Positions 55,744 through 63,961 of a stretch of DNA of 63,961 bases are shown piece by piece. This stretch comes from Alphaproteobacteria bacterium (GTDB taxonomy: Bacteria > Pseudomonadota > Alphaproteobacteria > Rhodobacterales > Rhodobacteraceae). The notes below the pieces were generated by a model, which worked only from the letters and a program-made list of their open reading frames with translations, made no database searches and was not told the origin of the DNA. The position numbers and the translations under genes were made by a program. The stretch's first letter is position 1. The number at the start of each line of letters is the position of its first letter. The stretch is taken from NCBI GenBank assembly GCA_030424645.1, contig JAUHWP010000004.1:1-63961 (forward strand). Direction: 5' to 3'.

Positions 55744-58700
55744 GCACCCGTCTGGCACAGGGCGGTCGTCTGATCGACCGGTCGAAACCGAAAAACTTCA
55801 CCTTCAACGGCAAACGCATGAAGGGCTACGAAGGCGACACGCTGGCCGCCGCGCTTCTGGGGGAAAACCAGATGCTGGTGGGCCGGTCGTTCAAATACCA
55901 CCGTCCGCGTGGCATCGTGGCGTCGGGCGCGGAAGAGCCCAACGCGCTTGTCAATATGGGGCAGGGTGGTCGCTTTGAACCCAACCAGCGCGTCACCACG
56001 ACCGAGCTGTTTGACGGGCTGACCTGCACCTCGCAAAACCACTGGCCAAGCCTTGAGTTCGACGTGGGCGTGGTAAACAACTATGCCGCGCGGTTCCTGC
56101 CGGCGGGGTTCTATTACAAGACTTTCATGGCCCCGGCGGCGGCGTGGAAGCATGTGTTTGAACCGATTGTGCGCCAATCTGCCGGTCTGGGCAAAGTCCC
56201 GACCGAGGCGGACGTAGATCGGTACGAGCACTTCTATTACCACACCGATGTGGTGGTGATCGGCGGCGGCGTTGCCGGTCTGGCTGCCGCCCTGGCTGCG
56301 GGACGTTCCGGCGCGAAGGTTCTGGTGATGGAGCAAACCCATCATTGGGGCGGACGTGCGCCGGTCGATGGTGGCGAGATCGACGGTCAGTCGGTTGAAG
56401 ACTGGATCGCGGCAACTCTGGCCGAGCTGGAAGGCATGGAGAACGTCACCCTGCGCACCCGCATGATGGGGTCGGGCGTCTATGACCACGGCTATGTGCT
56501 GGGCTATGAACGTGTGGCCGATCACACGCCGGGCGACGGTCGCCCGCGTCACCGCCTGTGGCGCATCCGCACCAAGCAGATCGTGACCGCAACCGGCGCG
56601 ATTGAACGCCCCTTGTCCTTTGCGGGAAATGACATTCCCGGCGTGATGCTGGCGTCGGCCGTGCGCGACTATGTCGTGAACTGGGGCGTATCGATTGGCG
56701 ACCGGACCGTGGTTGTCACCAACAATGACGACGCCTATCGCACCGCGCTGGCGTTGAAAGAGGCGGGGCTTGAGGTTCCGGTGATCCTTGACGCCCGCGA
56801 CGAAGCCACCGGCCCCTTGGCTGAAGCGGCGCGGGACGCCGGCATCCGGGTCGAGCCGGGCCGGGCGATTGCCAAGGTCAATGGCGGCAAGCGCGTCACC
56901 GGTGTCTCGATCTGCTTGCAGGCGGGCGAGGGTGCGGCGCTTGAGGAAATCCCCTGCGATGCGGTTGCCATGTCCGGTGGGTGGTCCCCGGTCGTGCACC
57001 TGTGGTCCCATTGCGGCGGCAAGCTGATCTGGGATGAAGCGCAAGCGCATTTCCGGCCCGATCCTGACCGCGCGCCCACCGGCCATGATGGTGAAGCGTT
57101 CGTTGTGACCGCAGGCGCGGCCTCGGGCGCAATGTCGCTGGCTGACACGTTGGAAAATGCGTATGAGGCCGGCAAAACGGCGGCGAAAGCCGCAGGCGGC
57201 AAGGCCGTGCGCAAGGCCGGACCGAAGGCAGAAGCCGAAGAGGCCCAGCCGATGGCGCCGGTCTGGATCATGCCGCAGGGCGCAGGCCCGCAGAAGCGCA
57301 TGAAAATGTGGCTTGATTATCAGAATGACGTGAAGGTCTCGGACGTGCAACTGGCCGCGCGTGAAGGTTATGAAAGCGTCGAGCATACCAAGCGGTATAC
57401 CACGTTGGGCATGGCGACGGATCAGGGGAAGTTGTCGAATATCAACGGCTTGGCGGTCCTTTCTGATGCGTTGGGGCAACCGATCCCGGCCACCGGCACC
57501 ACCACCTTCCGCCCGCCCTATACCCCGATCAGCTTCGGTGCGATTGCGGGCGAGGCGCGTCACGAAATCTTCCAGCCGATCCGGCGCACACCGATGCACC
57601 AATGGCATGAAGAGGCTGGCGCATATATGGAGCCGGTCGGCCATTGGCGTCGTCCTTATTGTTATGCCAAGCCGGGCGAGACCAACGAACAGGCGGTGCA
57701 TCGCGAAGTTCTGAACACGCGCGAACGTCTGGGGCTGCTTGATGCGTCGACACTGGGCAAGCTGATCGTGAAAGGGCCGGATGCGGGCAAGTTCATGGAC
57801 ATGATGTATACCAACATGATGTCGACCCTTGCCGTCGGCAAATGCCGCTATGGCCTCATGTGCACGGAAAACGGGTTCCTGTCCGATGACGGCGTTGTCG
57901 CGCGCATCGACGAGGATACATGGCTGTGCCACACGACGTCTGGCGGGGCCGACCGCATCCACGCGTGGATGGAGGAATGGCTGCAAACCGAATGGTGGGA
58001 CTGGAAAGTCTATGTCGCCAACGTGACCGAGCAATTTGCACAGGTCGCCGTGGTTGGGCCGAACGCGCGCAAGCTGCTTGAGAAGCTGGGCGGCATGAAT
58101 GTCTCGAAAGAAACGCTGCCCTTCATGCAATGGGCCGATGGCAAGATCGGTGATTTTGACGCGCGGGTTTATCGTATCTCGTTCTCGGGCGAGTTGTCTT
58201 ATGAAATCGCCGTGCCCGCCAGCCAGGGCCGCGCGTTCTGGGACACGCTGCTGGAGGCCGGGGAAGAGTTGGGCGTCATGCCTTATGGCACCGAATGCCT
58301 GCACATCATGCGGGCCGAGAAGGGCTTTATCATGATCGGGGACGAAACCGACGGCACCGTGATCCCGCAGGATCTGGGGCTGAACTGGGCGATCTCGAAA
58401 AAGAAAGAGGACTTCCTTGGCAAACGCGCACAGCTTCGCAGTCACATGACAGACCCCGCGCGTTGGAAGCTGGTCGGTCTGGAAACGCTGGATGGCTCGG
58501 TCCTGCCGGATGGCGCCTATGCGGTGGGCGAGGGCGACAACGTCCACGGCCAACGCAACATGATCGGGCGCGTGACCTCGACCTATTATTCGCCGACGCT
58601 GAAGAAGGGCATCGCGATGGGTCTGATCAAGCATGGCCCGGACCGGATGGGCGAGGTTGTGGATTTCCCGACGGTCGATGGGTCCAACACGGTGATCAAG

Positions 58701-58757
58701 GCGCGGATCTGTGATCCGGTCTTCTATGACAAGGACGGGGAGAAGCAGAATGTCTAA
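55740..58757 (+). CDS. soxA: Sarcosine oxidase alpha subunit
   Basis: 1005 residues from MSTRLAQGGRLIDRSKPKNF at 55740, overlapping soxD by four bases. The N-terminal 2Fe-2S-like fold domain (NFTFNGKRMKGYEGDTLAAALLG) leads to a Rossmann domain with GGGVAGLAAALAAGRSG near residue 178 (NAD site) and a C-terminal GcvT-like aminomethyltransferase domain (about 600-1000, including ECLHIMRAEKGF) that binds tetrahydrofolate and takes the one-carbon unit. All parts are intact. Confidence 0.96.
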   Translation: MSTRLAQGGRLIDRSKPKNFTFNGKRMKGYEGDTLAAALLGENQMLVGRSFKYHRPRGIVASGAEEPNALVNMGQGGRFEPNQRVTTTELFDGLTCTSQNHWPSLEFDVGVVNNYAARFLPAGFYYKTFMAPAAAWKHVFEPIVRQSAGLGKVPTEADVDRYEHFYYHTDVVVIGGGVAGLAAALAAGRSGAKVLVMEQTHHWGGRAPVDGGEIDGQSVEDWIAATLAELEGMENVTLRTRMMGSGVYDHGYVLGYERVADHTPGDGRPRHRLWRIRTKQIVTATGAIERPLSFAGNDIPGVMLASAVRDYVVNWGVSIGDRTVVVTNNDDAYRTALALKEAGLEVPVILDARDEATGPLAEAARDAGIRVEPGRAIAKVNGGKRVTGVSICLQAGEGAALEEIPCDAVAMSGGWSPVVHLWSHCGGKLIWDEAQAHFRPDPDRAPTGHDGEAFVVTAGAASGAMSLADTLENAYEAGKTAAKAAGGKAVRKAGPKAEAEEAQPMAPVWIMPQGAGPQKRMKMWLDYQNDVKVSDVQLAAREGYESVEHTKRYTTLGMATDQGKLSNINGLAVLSDALGQPIPATGTTTFRPPYTPISFGAIAGEARHEIFQPIRRTPMHQWHEEAGAYMEPVGHWRRPYCYAKPGETNEQAVHREVLNTRERLGLLDASTLGKLIVKGPDAGKFMDMMYTNMMSTLAVGKCRYGLMCTENGFLSDDGVVARIDEDTWLCHTTSGGADRIHAWMEEWLQTEWWDWKVYVANVTEQFAQVAVVGPNARKLLEKLGGMNVSKETLPFMQWADGKIGDFDARVYRISFSGELSYEIAVPASQGRAFWDTLLEAGEELGVMPYGTECLHIMRAEKGFIMIGDETDGTVIPQDLGLNWAISKKKEDFLGKRAQLRSHMTDPARWKLVGLETLDGSVLPDGAYAVGEGDNVHGQRNMIGRVTSTYYSPTLKKGIAMGLIKHGPDRMGEVVDFPTVDGSNTVIKARICDPVFYDKDGEKQNV

Positions 58758-59307
58758 CGCAGTATCCGCACTCCAGGGCGCGTCGTTTGATGGGTATTGC
58801 AAGGTCGAAGAGGCTGGCCTGACCGGCATGATCACCTTGCGCGGGGAACTTGCGTCGGCTGGCGTTGCCAAGGCGGTGAAAGCCGTCACGGGTGCTGCCA
58901 TGCCGGGGCAGGGCCAGATCACCGAGGGCGCCAAGGGCCGCGCAGGCTGGATGTCGCCGGACGAGCTTCTGCTGATCGTGGATCACGCAGATGCCCCTGC
59001 CGTGGTGCAGGCCGCGAGCACGTCCTTGGCAGGCGAACATGCGCTGGTCGTCAATGTCTCGGACGCGCGCGCGGTCTTTCGTGTGAAAGGCGCCGCCTGT
59101 CGCGAGGTGATTGCCAAGCTGGCCCCGGCTGACACCTCGGTCATGCAGCCCGGAATGCTGCGCCGAACCCGGATCGCGCAGATCCCAGCAGCGTTTTATC
59201 TTGAGGATGACGAGACCGCTGTGCTGGTCTGCTTCCGCTCGGTCGCGCAATACGCATTCGACCTGCTGAAGGACGCGGCCAAGCCGGGGGGCGAGGTCTT
59301 CGGTTAA
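58750..59307 (+). CDS. soxG: Sarcosine oxidase gamma subunit
   Basis: 185 residues from MSNAVSALQGASFDG at 58750, overlapping soxA by eight bases. SoxG-type fold (ITLRGELASAGVAKAVKAVTG, GWMSPDELLLIVDHADAPAV, ARAVFRVKGAACREVIAKLAP, LRRTRIAQIPAAFYLED, FRSVAQYAFDLLKDAAKPGG). It packs against alpha and completes the enzyme. A strong hairpin follows the stop. No folD, purU or glyA adjoin the operon here. Confidence 0.94.
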   Translation: MSNAVSALQGASFDGYCKVEEAGLTGMITLRGELASAGVAKAVKAVTGAAMPGQGQITEGAKGRAGWMSPDELLLIVDHADAPAVVQAASTSLAGEHALVVNVSDARAVFRVKGAACREVIAKLAPADTSVMQPGMLRRTRIAQIPAAFYLEDDETAVLVCFRSVAQYAFDLLKDAAKPGGEVFG

Positions 59308-59320
59308 AGTGTCCTGCCAG

Positions 59321-59360
59321 CGTGACATCACCCCGGCTGGCGATCCGGGGTGACGTCACG
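59321..59360. other. Long hairpin at the end of the sox operon
   Basis: CGTGACATCACCCCGG, loop CTGGCGAT, CCGGGGTGACGTCACG: a 16-base stem with one mismatch, 14 bases after the soxG stop. No U-run follows, so it is either a factor-assisted terminator or a 3' stability element. Confidence 0.65.
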
Positions 59361-59464
59361 ATAAGTGGAGGTGATTTGTCGCATCTTCAACTGCTGGGGG
59401 TTGTGCCCCTTGACACTGCCTCATATACCGACGCGCGAAGAAGTAAGCGTAAGGGTATGATATC

Positions 59465-59884
59465 ATGAAAAAATATACTTCGATTGTTGCTTGTATCGCA
59501 ACAATGGCTGTTGCGACGCCGGGGTTGGCGAAAACCTATGATTGCAAGCTTGGCAAGACCAAGGCCAACGAAAGCTGGGCAATCCCGCCGCATATCGTCA
59601 TCGTGGAAAAGGATGGCGAAGTGGCCGTGATTGACGGGCTGATTCAAGAGGTGCACGGCAAGCCGATTGCGGGCAGGATTGTCGTCGACAACGCGAAACG
59701 CACCACCTTCACCTGGAGCGTCGACAAGGTGAAAGTGACCGCGGACCAGTCGTCATCAAGCCGAACAGCCAATTTCGTGTATCGCCTGACTTATTACAAG
59801 GCGAACGGCGGGTCGATTGCGACCATGAAGCCCACCGGATATGGAAATTCCTTCCGCGCCAAGGGCAAATGCGACGTGAAATAA
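59465..59884 (+). CDS. Small secreted hypothetical protein
   Basis: 139 residues with a Sec signal peptide (MKKYTSIVACIATMAVATPG, cleavage after LA, about residue 23). The mature protein begins KTYDCKLGKTKANES and ends in RAKGKCDVK, so one Cys near each end could make a disulfide. Mostly beta-strand-like sequence; no domain recognised. It lies between soxG and sodB, with AAGGGTATGATATC before the ATG. Confidence 0.75.
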   Translation: MKKYTSIVACIATMAVATPGLAKTYDCKLGKTKANESWAIPPHIVIVEKDGEVAVIDGLIQEVHGKPIAGRIVVDNAKRTTFTWSVDKVKVTADQSSSSRTANFVYRLTYYKANGGSIATMKPTGYGNSFRAKGKCDVK

Positions 59885-60009
59885 CCGGTCGGGGCAGGGT
59901 GAATTTCCGCCTTGCCCCCTGCCTTCCTTTCCATCTTGCCCCTTGACCTTCCCCCGCCCGCTACCCCATCTAGGACGTAACGGAAACACGCATGAACAGG
60001 GGGCCCGAT

Positions 60010-60609
60010 ATGGCTTTTGAACTTCCCGATCTTCCTTACGCACACGACGCACTGGCCGATTTCGGCATGTCGGCGGAAACGCTGGAATATCACCACGACC
60101 TGCACCACAAGGCCTATGTGGACAACGGCAACAAGCTGATTGCCGGGACCGAGTGGGAAAACAAGTCGCTGGAAGAGATCATCACCGGCACCTATGACAA
60201 GTCGGCTGTTGCCCAGAACGGCATTTTCAACAACATCAGCCAGCTTTGGAACCACAACCAGTTCTGGGAGATGATGGGGCCGGGCAAGTCCGCAATGCCG
60301 GGTGAGCTTGAGAAAGCGATCAATGACAGCTTCGGTTCGGTTGACGAGTTCAAGTCGCAATTCGCCGCCGCGGGTGCGGGCCAGTTCGGGTCCGGCTGGG
60401 CCTGGTTGGTGAAAGACACCGATGGCGGCCTGAAAGTCACCAAGACCGAAAACGGCGTGAACCCGCTGTGCTTCGGCCAGACCGCGCTGCTGGGCTGCGA
60501 CGTGTGGGAGCATTCCTATTACATCGACTTCCGCAACAAGCGTCCGGCCTATCTGGACAACTTCCTGAATAACCTTGTGAACTGGGAAAATGTGGCCTCG
60601 CGCCTGTAA
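60010..60609 (+). CDS. sodB: Superoxide dismutase, Fe/Mn family
   Basis: 199 residues from MAFELPDLPYAHDALADFGM at 60010. Metal ligands: His in TLEYHHDLHHKAYVDNGNKL, His in NNISQLWNHNQFWEMM, Asp and His in DVWEHSYYIDFRN. GAGQFGSGWAWLV is the second-sphere region; Gln at that position suggests an Fe-type or cambialistic enzyme, but metal cannot be set by sequence alone. AGGGGGCCC precedes the ATG; a strong terminator follows. Cytosolic, since there is no signal peptide. Confidence 0.95.
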   Translation: MAFELPDLPYAHDALADFGMSAETLEYHHDLHHKAYVDNGNKLIAGTEWENKSLEEIITGTYDKSAVAQNGIFNNISQLWNHNQFWEMMGPGKSAMPGELEKAINDSFGSVDEFKSQFAAAGAGQFGSGWAWLVKDTDGGLKVTKTENGVNPLCFGQTALLGCDVWEHSYYIDFRNKRPAYLDNFLNNLVNWENVASRL

Positions 60610-60633
60610 TCCGCGTCACAAGGTTGACGGTTG

Positions 60634-60661
60634 CGCCCACCCGGAAACGGGTGGGCGTTTT
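60634..60661 (+). terminator. Rho-independent terminator of sodB
   Basis: CGCCCACCCG-GAAA-CGGGTGGGCG is a perfect 10-bp stem with a tetraloop and a TTTT tail, 25 bases after the stop; it may serve the convergent tnaA too. Confidence 0.93.
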
Positions 60662-60678
60662 CATTTGCCGATGATCGG

Positions 60679-62046
60679 TCAGGCCAGTGGCGCGAACTTG
60701 CAGGTGAAATGACGCATCAGGTCAGGTTCCCACGCGATGCGATAGCCGGTCAGGCCGTCACGCATTTGCGCCAGCTCGCCGAAGGCTTCGATGATGTAAT
60801 CGGCATGGCTTTGGGTATAGGTGCGGCGCGGAAAGGCCAGCCGCACAAGGTCCATTGCCGCCGGTTGCTCCGTCCCGTCCGGTTGGCGACCGAACATCAC
60901 TGTTCCGATCTCGCAACTGCGCACGCCCGCGATCTCATACAGTGCCACGGCCAAAGCCTGTCCGGGATACTGGGTCGGCGGGATATGGGGCAGCCAGCTG
61001 CGCGCGTCGACAAACACCGCGTGCCCGCCCGCGGGTTTGACCACCGGCACCCCCAGCGCATCGAGCTGTTCGATGATGTATTCGTTGGTGCGGATACGGT
61101 AACGCAGGTAATCCTCGTCCACGATTTCCGTCAGGCCTTGCGCCAGCGCGTCCAGATCGCGCCCGGCCAACCCGCCATAGGTCGGGAAGCCCTCGGTGCG
61201 GATCAGGTGGGCGCGGGCGGTGTCGGCCAGGGCATCGTCGTTCAGGGCCAGCCAGCCGCCGATATTGCCGAATGCGTCCTTCTTCGCCGACATGGTCATC
61301 CCGTCAGCCGGGGCAAAGCAATCCCGCACGATGTCGGTGATGCTTCTGTCCTGCTGGCCGGGTTCACGGGTCTTGATGAACCATGCGTTTTCGGCGAAAC
61401 GGCAGCCATCTATGAAGAATGGCTTGCCATGGGCATGGGCGGCGCGTGCCACCGCCTTGATATTCTCAAGGCTGACCGGCTGGCCGCCGCCTGCATTGTT
61501 GGTGATGGTCAGCATGACACAGGGAACGGCGTCGCCGTGGTCTGCCAGGCAGGCTTCCAGCTTGTCGATGTTCATGTTCCCCTTGAACGGGTGTTCGGAT
61601 GCCGGGTCTTTGCCTTCGTCGATCACCAGGTCCACCGCTGTCGCGCCCGAGGCTTCGATATTGCCGCGCGTGGTATCGAAATGGGTGTTCGACGGTATGA
61701 CGCGCCCCTTGCCGCCAAAGATCGAGAACAGGATGGCTTCGGCCGCACGCCCCTGGTGGGTCGGGATGATGTGGCGAAACGGCATAAGCTTCGTGACGGC
61801 GTTGCGAAAGCGGTGAAAGCTGGGCGATCCTGCATAGCTTTCGTCGCCGCGCATGATCGCCGCCCATTGTTCCGACGACATGGCGCCGGTGCCGCTGTCG
61901 GTCAGCAGGTCGATCAGCACGTCGTCCGCGTCCAGGGCGAACAGGTTGTAATGGCTGTCCCGGATCAGCGCCTCGCGCTCGGTGCGCGTGGTCATGCGGA
62001 TCGGTTCGACCGATTTGATGCGGAAAGGTTCGATGATGGTTTTCAT
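60679..62046 (-). CDS. tnaA: Tryptophanase (beta-eliminating lyase family)
   Basis: 455 residues from MKTIIEPFRIKSVEPI at 62046 (an ATG two codons upstream exists). Aromatic beta-lyase features: DSGTGAMSSEQWAAIMRGDE, FRHIIPTHQGRAAEAILFS, MNIDKLEACLADHG, FFIDGCRFAENAWFI and the PLP lysine in MSAKKDAFGNIGG. Tryptophanase makes indole, pyruvate and ammonia; tyrosine phenol-lyase is a close relative and not fully excluded. No tnaC-like leader with a Trp codon and no permease is seen upstream, unlike E. coli. Confidence 0.88.
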   Translation of the reverse strand: MKTIIEPFRIKSVEPIRMTTRTEREALIRDSHYNLFALDADDVLIDLLTDSGTGAMSSEQWAAIMRGDESYAGSPSFHRFRNAVTKLMPFRHIIPTHQGRAAEAILFSIFGGKGRVIPSNTHFDTTRGNIEASGATAVDLVIDEGKDPASEHPFKGNMNIDKLEACLADHGDAVPCVMLTITNNAGGGQPVSLENIKAVARAAHAHGKPFFIDGCRFAENAWFIKTREPGQQDRSITDIVRDCFAPADGMTMSAKKDAFGNIGGWLALNDDALADTARAHLIRTEGFPTYGGLAGRDLDALAQGLTEIVDEDYLRYRIRTNEYIIEQLDALGVPVVKPAGGHAVFVDARSWLPHIPPTQYPGQALAVALYEIAGVRSCEIGTVMFGRQPDGTEQPAAMDLVRLAFPRRTYTQSHADYIIEAFGELAQMRDGLTGYRIAWEPDLMRHFTCKFAPLA

Positions 62047-62325
62047 TGGCAAGGGCCTCGTTCAACAGGGACCCGTGCAGATCGCGGCAATCATTCAACG
62101 CGAAAGGGACCCAAGCGCCACGGTTGTCCGCAGGTTCGGACCGCGCTCAGCGCCCTTCAGATTGCGCCGGAAATCTGTCACGAGGGGCCTGAACCTGTCA
62201 AGCGTTCCCGCGCAATCCTGCCGCAGGATCGTCCGGCAGCTTCAGGCTAGGCGGATGGGCCAAACAACCAAGGGCGTCTGCTTGATCAGTCGTGCGCCGC
62301 CGATCTGTTCCGCCGAAGCGTTCCG

Positions 62326-62883
62326 TCACGACAGGGCGGCGCGCAGGGCGGTGATCGCCTGATCCACATCGCTGACCACGGTTACGAAGTCGAGTATGCT
62401 GTCTTCGGCAAACCCCTGGTCCACCACGTGATCCAGCAGCGCGATCAACGGGTCCCAGAACCCGTTGACGTTCAGCAGCAGAATGGGTTTGGCATGCAGC
62501 CCAAGCTGCCGCCATGTCAGAACCTCGAAGAACTCGTCCAGCGATCCGGCCCCGCCGGGCAGGACCACCACGGCGTCGGAATTCATGAACATGACCTTCT
62601 TGCGCTCGTGCATGTTCTCGGTCACGCCGAATGTGGTCAGGTCACGCTTGCCGACCTCCCATTTCATCAGGTGTTCGGGAATGACGCCAAAGGTCTGCGC
62701 ACCGTCGATCTGCGCGGCGACCGCGACTGTGCCCATCAGCCCCACATCGCCGGCCCCATAGACCAGCCGCCACCCGTTGGCGGCCAGGGCAGAGCCAAGG
62801 TCGGTTGCGGCATTGCGATAGGCCGGGTCGGTTCCGAAACGCGACCCGCAGTAAACGCAGACCGATGCTGTGTGCTGTGTCAT
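62326..62883 (-). CDS. LOG-family protein (Rossmann fold nucleotide phosphoribohydrolase-like)
   Basis: 185 residues from MTQHTASVCVYCGSRFG at 62883; an ATG four codons upstream is weaker. LOG signatures: CVYCGSRFGTDPAYRNAATDLG, LVYGAGDVGLMGTVA, ERKKVMFMNSDAVVVLPGGAGSLDEFFEVLTW (PGGxGTxxE type, here SLDE). Relatives cleave nucleoside 5'-monophosphates including cytokinin nucleotides. It is upstream of tnaA on the same strand, 279 bases apart, and divergent from the next gene. Confidence 0.93.
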   Translation of the reverse strand: MTQHTASVCVYCGSRFGTDPAYRNAATDLGSALAANGWRLVYGAGDVGLMGTVAVAAQIDGAQTFGVIPEHLMKWEVGKRDLTTFGVTENMHERKKVMFMNSDAVVVLPGGAGSLDEFFEVLTWRQLGLHAKPILLLNVNGFWDPLIALLDHVVDQGFAEDSILDFVTVVSDVDQAITALRAALS

Positions 62884-62992
62884 GAATGTTCCCAATTCGT
62901 TGCTGCCTGAATGATCTTTTGACCGGTGTTAGCGGGATTGTTACTGTTCAACAAGCGGGCGCGGCGCAAAGATCGGCCGACAGGGGGCGCAT

Positions 62993-63961
62993 ATGACAAC
63001 CGAAACAGGCAAAGCCGGAAAGACGACCGGGGTCATCGCGGTGGCAGGAGCCGTCCTTGCCGTCGGGATCGGTGTCGTCTGGTATCTCTGGTCGCAAGAT
63101 CAGGGCGTCGAGTCACCCGACCCGGTGGCTGTGTCGAACGCGCCCACGGCAGATCCCTCGCCGTCTGAGCCGCCGCAATCAGAGGCTGCCGGGACTGACG
63201 ATGTGCCGCCATCCCCCCCCGTTACGGAAGACGGGCCGGACGCGACCCCGGCAGACCCCGCCGCTGCCGGCTCGGTGCCCGGTTTCGATGTGGTGCGTGT
63301 CGACCCGGATGGCAGTGCCGTTATCGCAGGCCACGCGGCGCCGGGCAGCACCGTTCAACTGACCCTTGACGGTGCCCCGTTGGAAGACGTGATGGTTGGC
63401 AGCGATGGTAACTTCGTGGCCTTGCTGGACCTGCCGACCGAAACCCCGGGCGCGCTGGGCCTGTCGGCGCTGGATGACGACGGGAAGATTGTCGAGAACG
63501 GTCAAAGCCCGCAAACGGTTTTGATCGCCCCCACCCGACCCGCCGCGGCGCCCGATCCTGTGGCCCCCGTGACCGAGGTGCCGGAAACCGATGGTGACAC
63601 CGTTATTGCCGCTGCCCCAACCCCGGCGCCCGAAACCGATGGCACACCCGCATCCGCACCCTCTGACGCCACCGCCCCGCAGGTGTTGCTGGCCGATGAC
63701 GAAGGGATCTCGGTGCTTCAGGACGGCACGGGGCGCCCCGCTGTCGACAACATCGTGATTGACGCGATCACCTATGACGAAACCGGGGATGTTGCCCTGT
63801 CGGGGCGCGGGCAAAGCGGTGCCAATCTGCGTGTCTATCTGGACAATGAACCGATCGAGATCGGCGAGGTGTCGGAAAGCGGGCAGTGGCGGGTGCCGTT
63901 GCCCAAGGTGGACAGCGGCGTCTATACGCTGCGCGTCGATGAACTGGGCCAGGACGGGTCG
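62993..63961 (+). CDS. Membrane-anchored protein with Pro/Ala-rich linker and Ig-like repeats (partial, C-terminus outside window)
   Basis: 323 codons open to the window edge from MTTETGKAGKTTGVIAVAGA; an N-terminal signal-anchor helix (about 13-33) is followed by a long Pro/Ala/Asp linker, an Ig-like repeat (VVRVDPDGSAVIAGHAAPGS, SDGNFVALLDLP), another linker, and a second Ig-like repeat (IDAITYDETGDVALSGRGQS, SGQWRVPLPK). In roseobacters such proteins commonly end in a LysM peptidoglycan-binding domain, which would lie beyond the edge; that is inference. CAGGGGG lies upstream of the ATG. Confidence 0.75.
   Translation, partial: MTTETGKAGKTTGVIAVAGAVLAVGIGVVWYLWSQDQGVESPDPVAVSNAPTADPSPSEPPQSEAAGTDDVPPSPPVTEDGPDATPADPAAAGSVPGFDVVRVDPDGSAVIAGHAAPGSTVQLTLDGAPLEDVMVGSDGNFVALLDLPTETPGALGLSALDDDGKIVENGQSPQTVLIAPTRPAAAPDPVAPVTEVPETDGDTVIAAAPTPAPETDGTPASAPSDATAPQVLLADDEGISVLQDGTGRPAVDNIVIDAITYDETGDVALSGRGQSGANLRVYLDNEPIEIGEVSESGQWRVPLPKVDSGVYTLRVDELGQDGS

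Noticed and set aside
55659-58934. 1091-codon open frame antisense to soxA, and similar long antisense frames over lon, eno, argS, tnaA and the exonuclease III region
   Set aside because: These are shadows of GC-rich genes with third-position G/C bias; their translations are Arg/Gly/His/Gln-rich, without domains or ribosome sites.
62062-62094. 10-codon frame just upstream of tnaA, considered as a TnaC-like leader
   Set aside because: The peptide MIAAICTGPC has no tryptophan and no ribosome site, so tryptophan-sensing attenuation is not supported.

Overview
The window is a gene-dense, GC-rich chromosomal segment that reads as a member of the Rhodobacteraceae (roseobacter-like alphaproteobacterium). 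The grounds are family-level resemblance of many products: a C4-pathway 5-aminolevulinate synthase with an FNR-type box upstream, a double-domain dCTP deaminase, an OlsB-type ornithine lipid acyltransferase, heterotetrameric sarcosine oxidase soxBDAG, alphaproteobacterial FUR lacking the CxxC zinc site, the DUF177-rpmF-plsX-fabH-ihfA-merR string, and a dispersed palindromic repeat found three times. Nearly everything is core metabolism and housekeeping. I see no prophage, insertion sequence, CRISPR array or rRNA operon.

Layout. 1-6 kb: end of trpG, an envelope protein with a degenerate polysaccharide-deacetylase fold, a cupin, an AT-richer hypothetical gene resembling the uracil-DNA glycosylase superfamily, enolase, an EamA exporter and a Fur/Mur regulator. 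6-14 kb: TetR regulator, Na+/H+ antiporter, EEP-family phosphodiesterase, SelO AMPylase, GNAT, nucleoside hydrolase, exonuclease III, BaiN-like flavoprotein and an ErpA-type Fe-S carrier, mostly on the minus strand. 14-22 kb (plus strand): dgt, argS, a SPOR protein, nagZ, scpA and scpB (overlapping), a small basic protein and a VOC protein. 22-28 kb (minus): dcd, tRNA-Pro, merR, ihfA, fabH, plsX, rpmF, DUF177, then divergent bamE.

28-38 kb: olsB, an ABC-F ATPase, an orphan non-pyrrolysine MttB-family methyltransferase preceded by a 27-codon ORF with a near-perfect ribosome binding site, hemolysin III, a PLP decarboxylase, tpiA, a 2-oxoglutarate/Fe(II) oxygenase, and a tfoX-sufA-sufT group. 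38-48 kb: tgt, lon (candidate heat-shock promoter), two tRNA-Val genes with different anticodons around a GlxA/AraC regulator, two identical tRNA-Asp genes, a histidine phosphatase, small membrane and cysteine-containing proteins, and an M20 peptidase divergent from hemA.

47-64 kb: hemA, a RodZ-like membrane HTH protein, ispG, a pair of inverted repeats, a ccmI-ruvX-DUF1289 overlapping operon, the soxBDAG operon (sarcosine to glycine plus one-carbon units on tetrahydrofolate), a secreted small protein, sodB, tryptophanase, a LOG-family protein, and the start of a membrane-anchored Ig-like protein cut by the window end.

The most unusual items are the AT-rich UDG-like gene beside a palindrome at the enolase stop codon, the short ORF leading the orphan methyltransferase gene, and the dispersed repeat family. 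I did not find a clear multi-gene novel system. All statements rest on reading the sequence; no database search was run.
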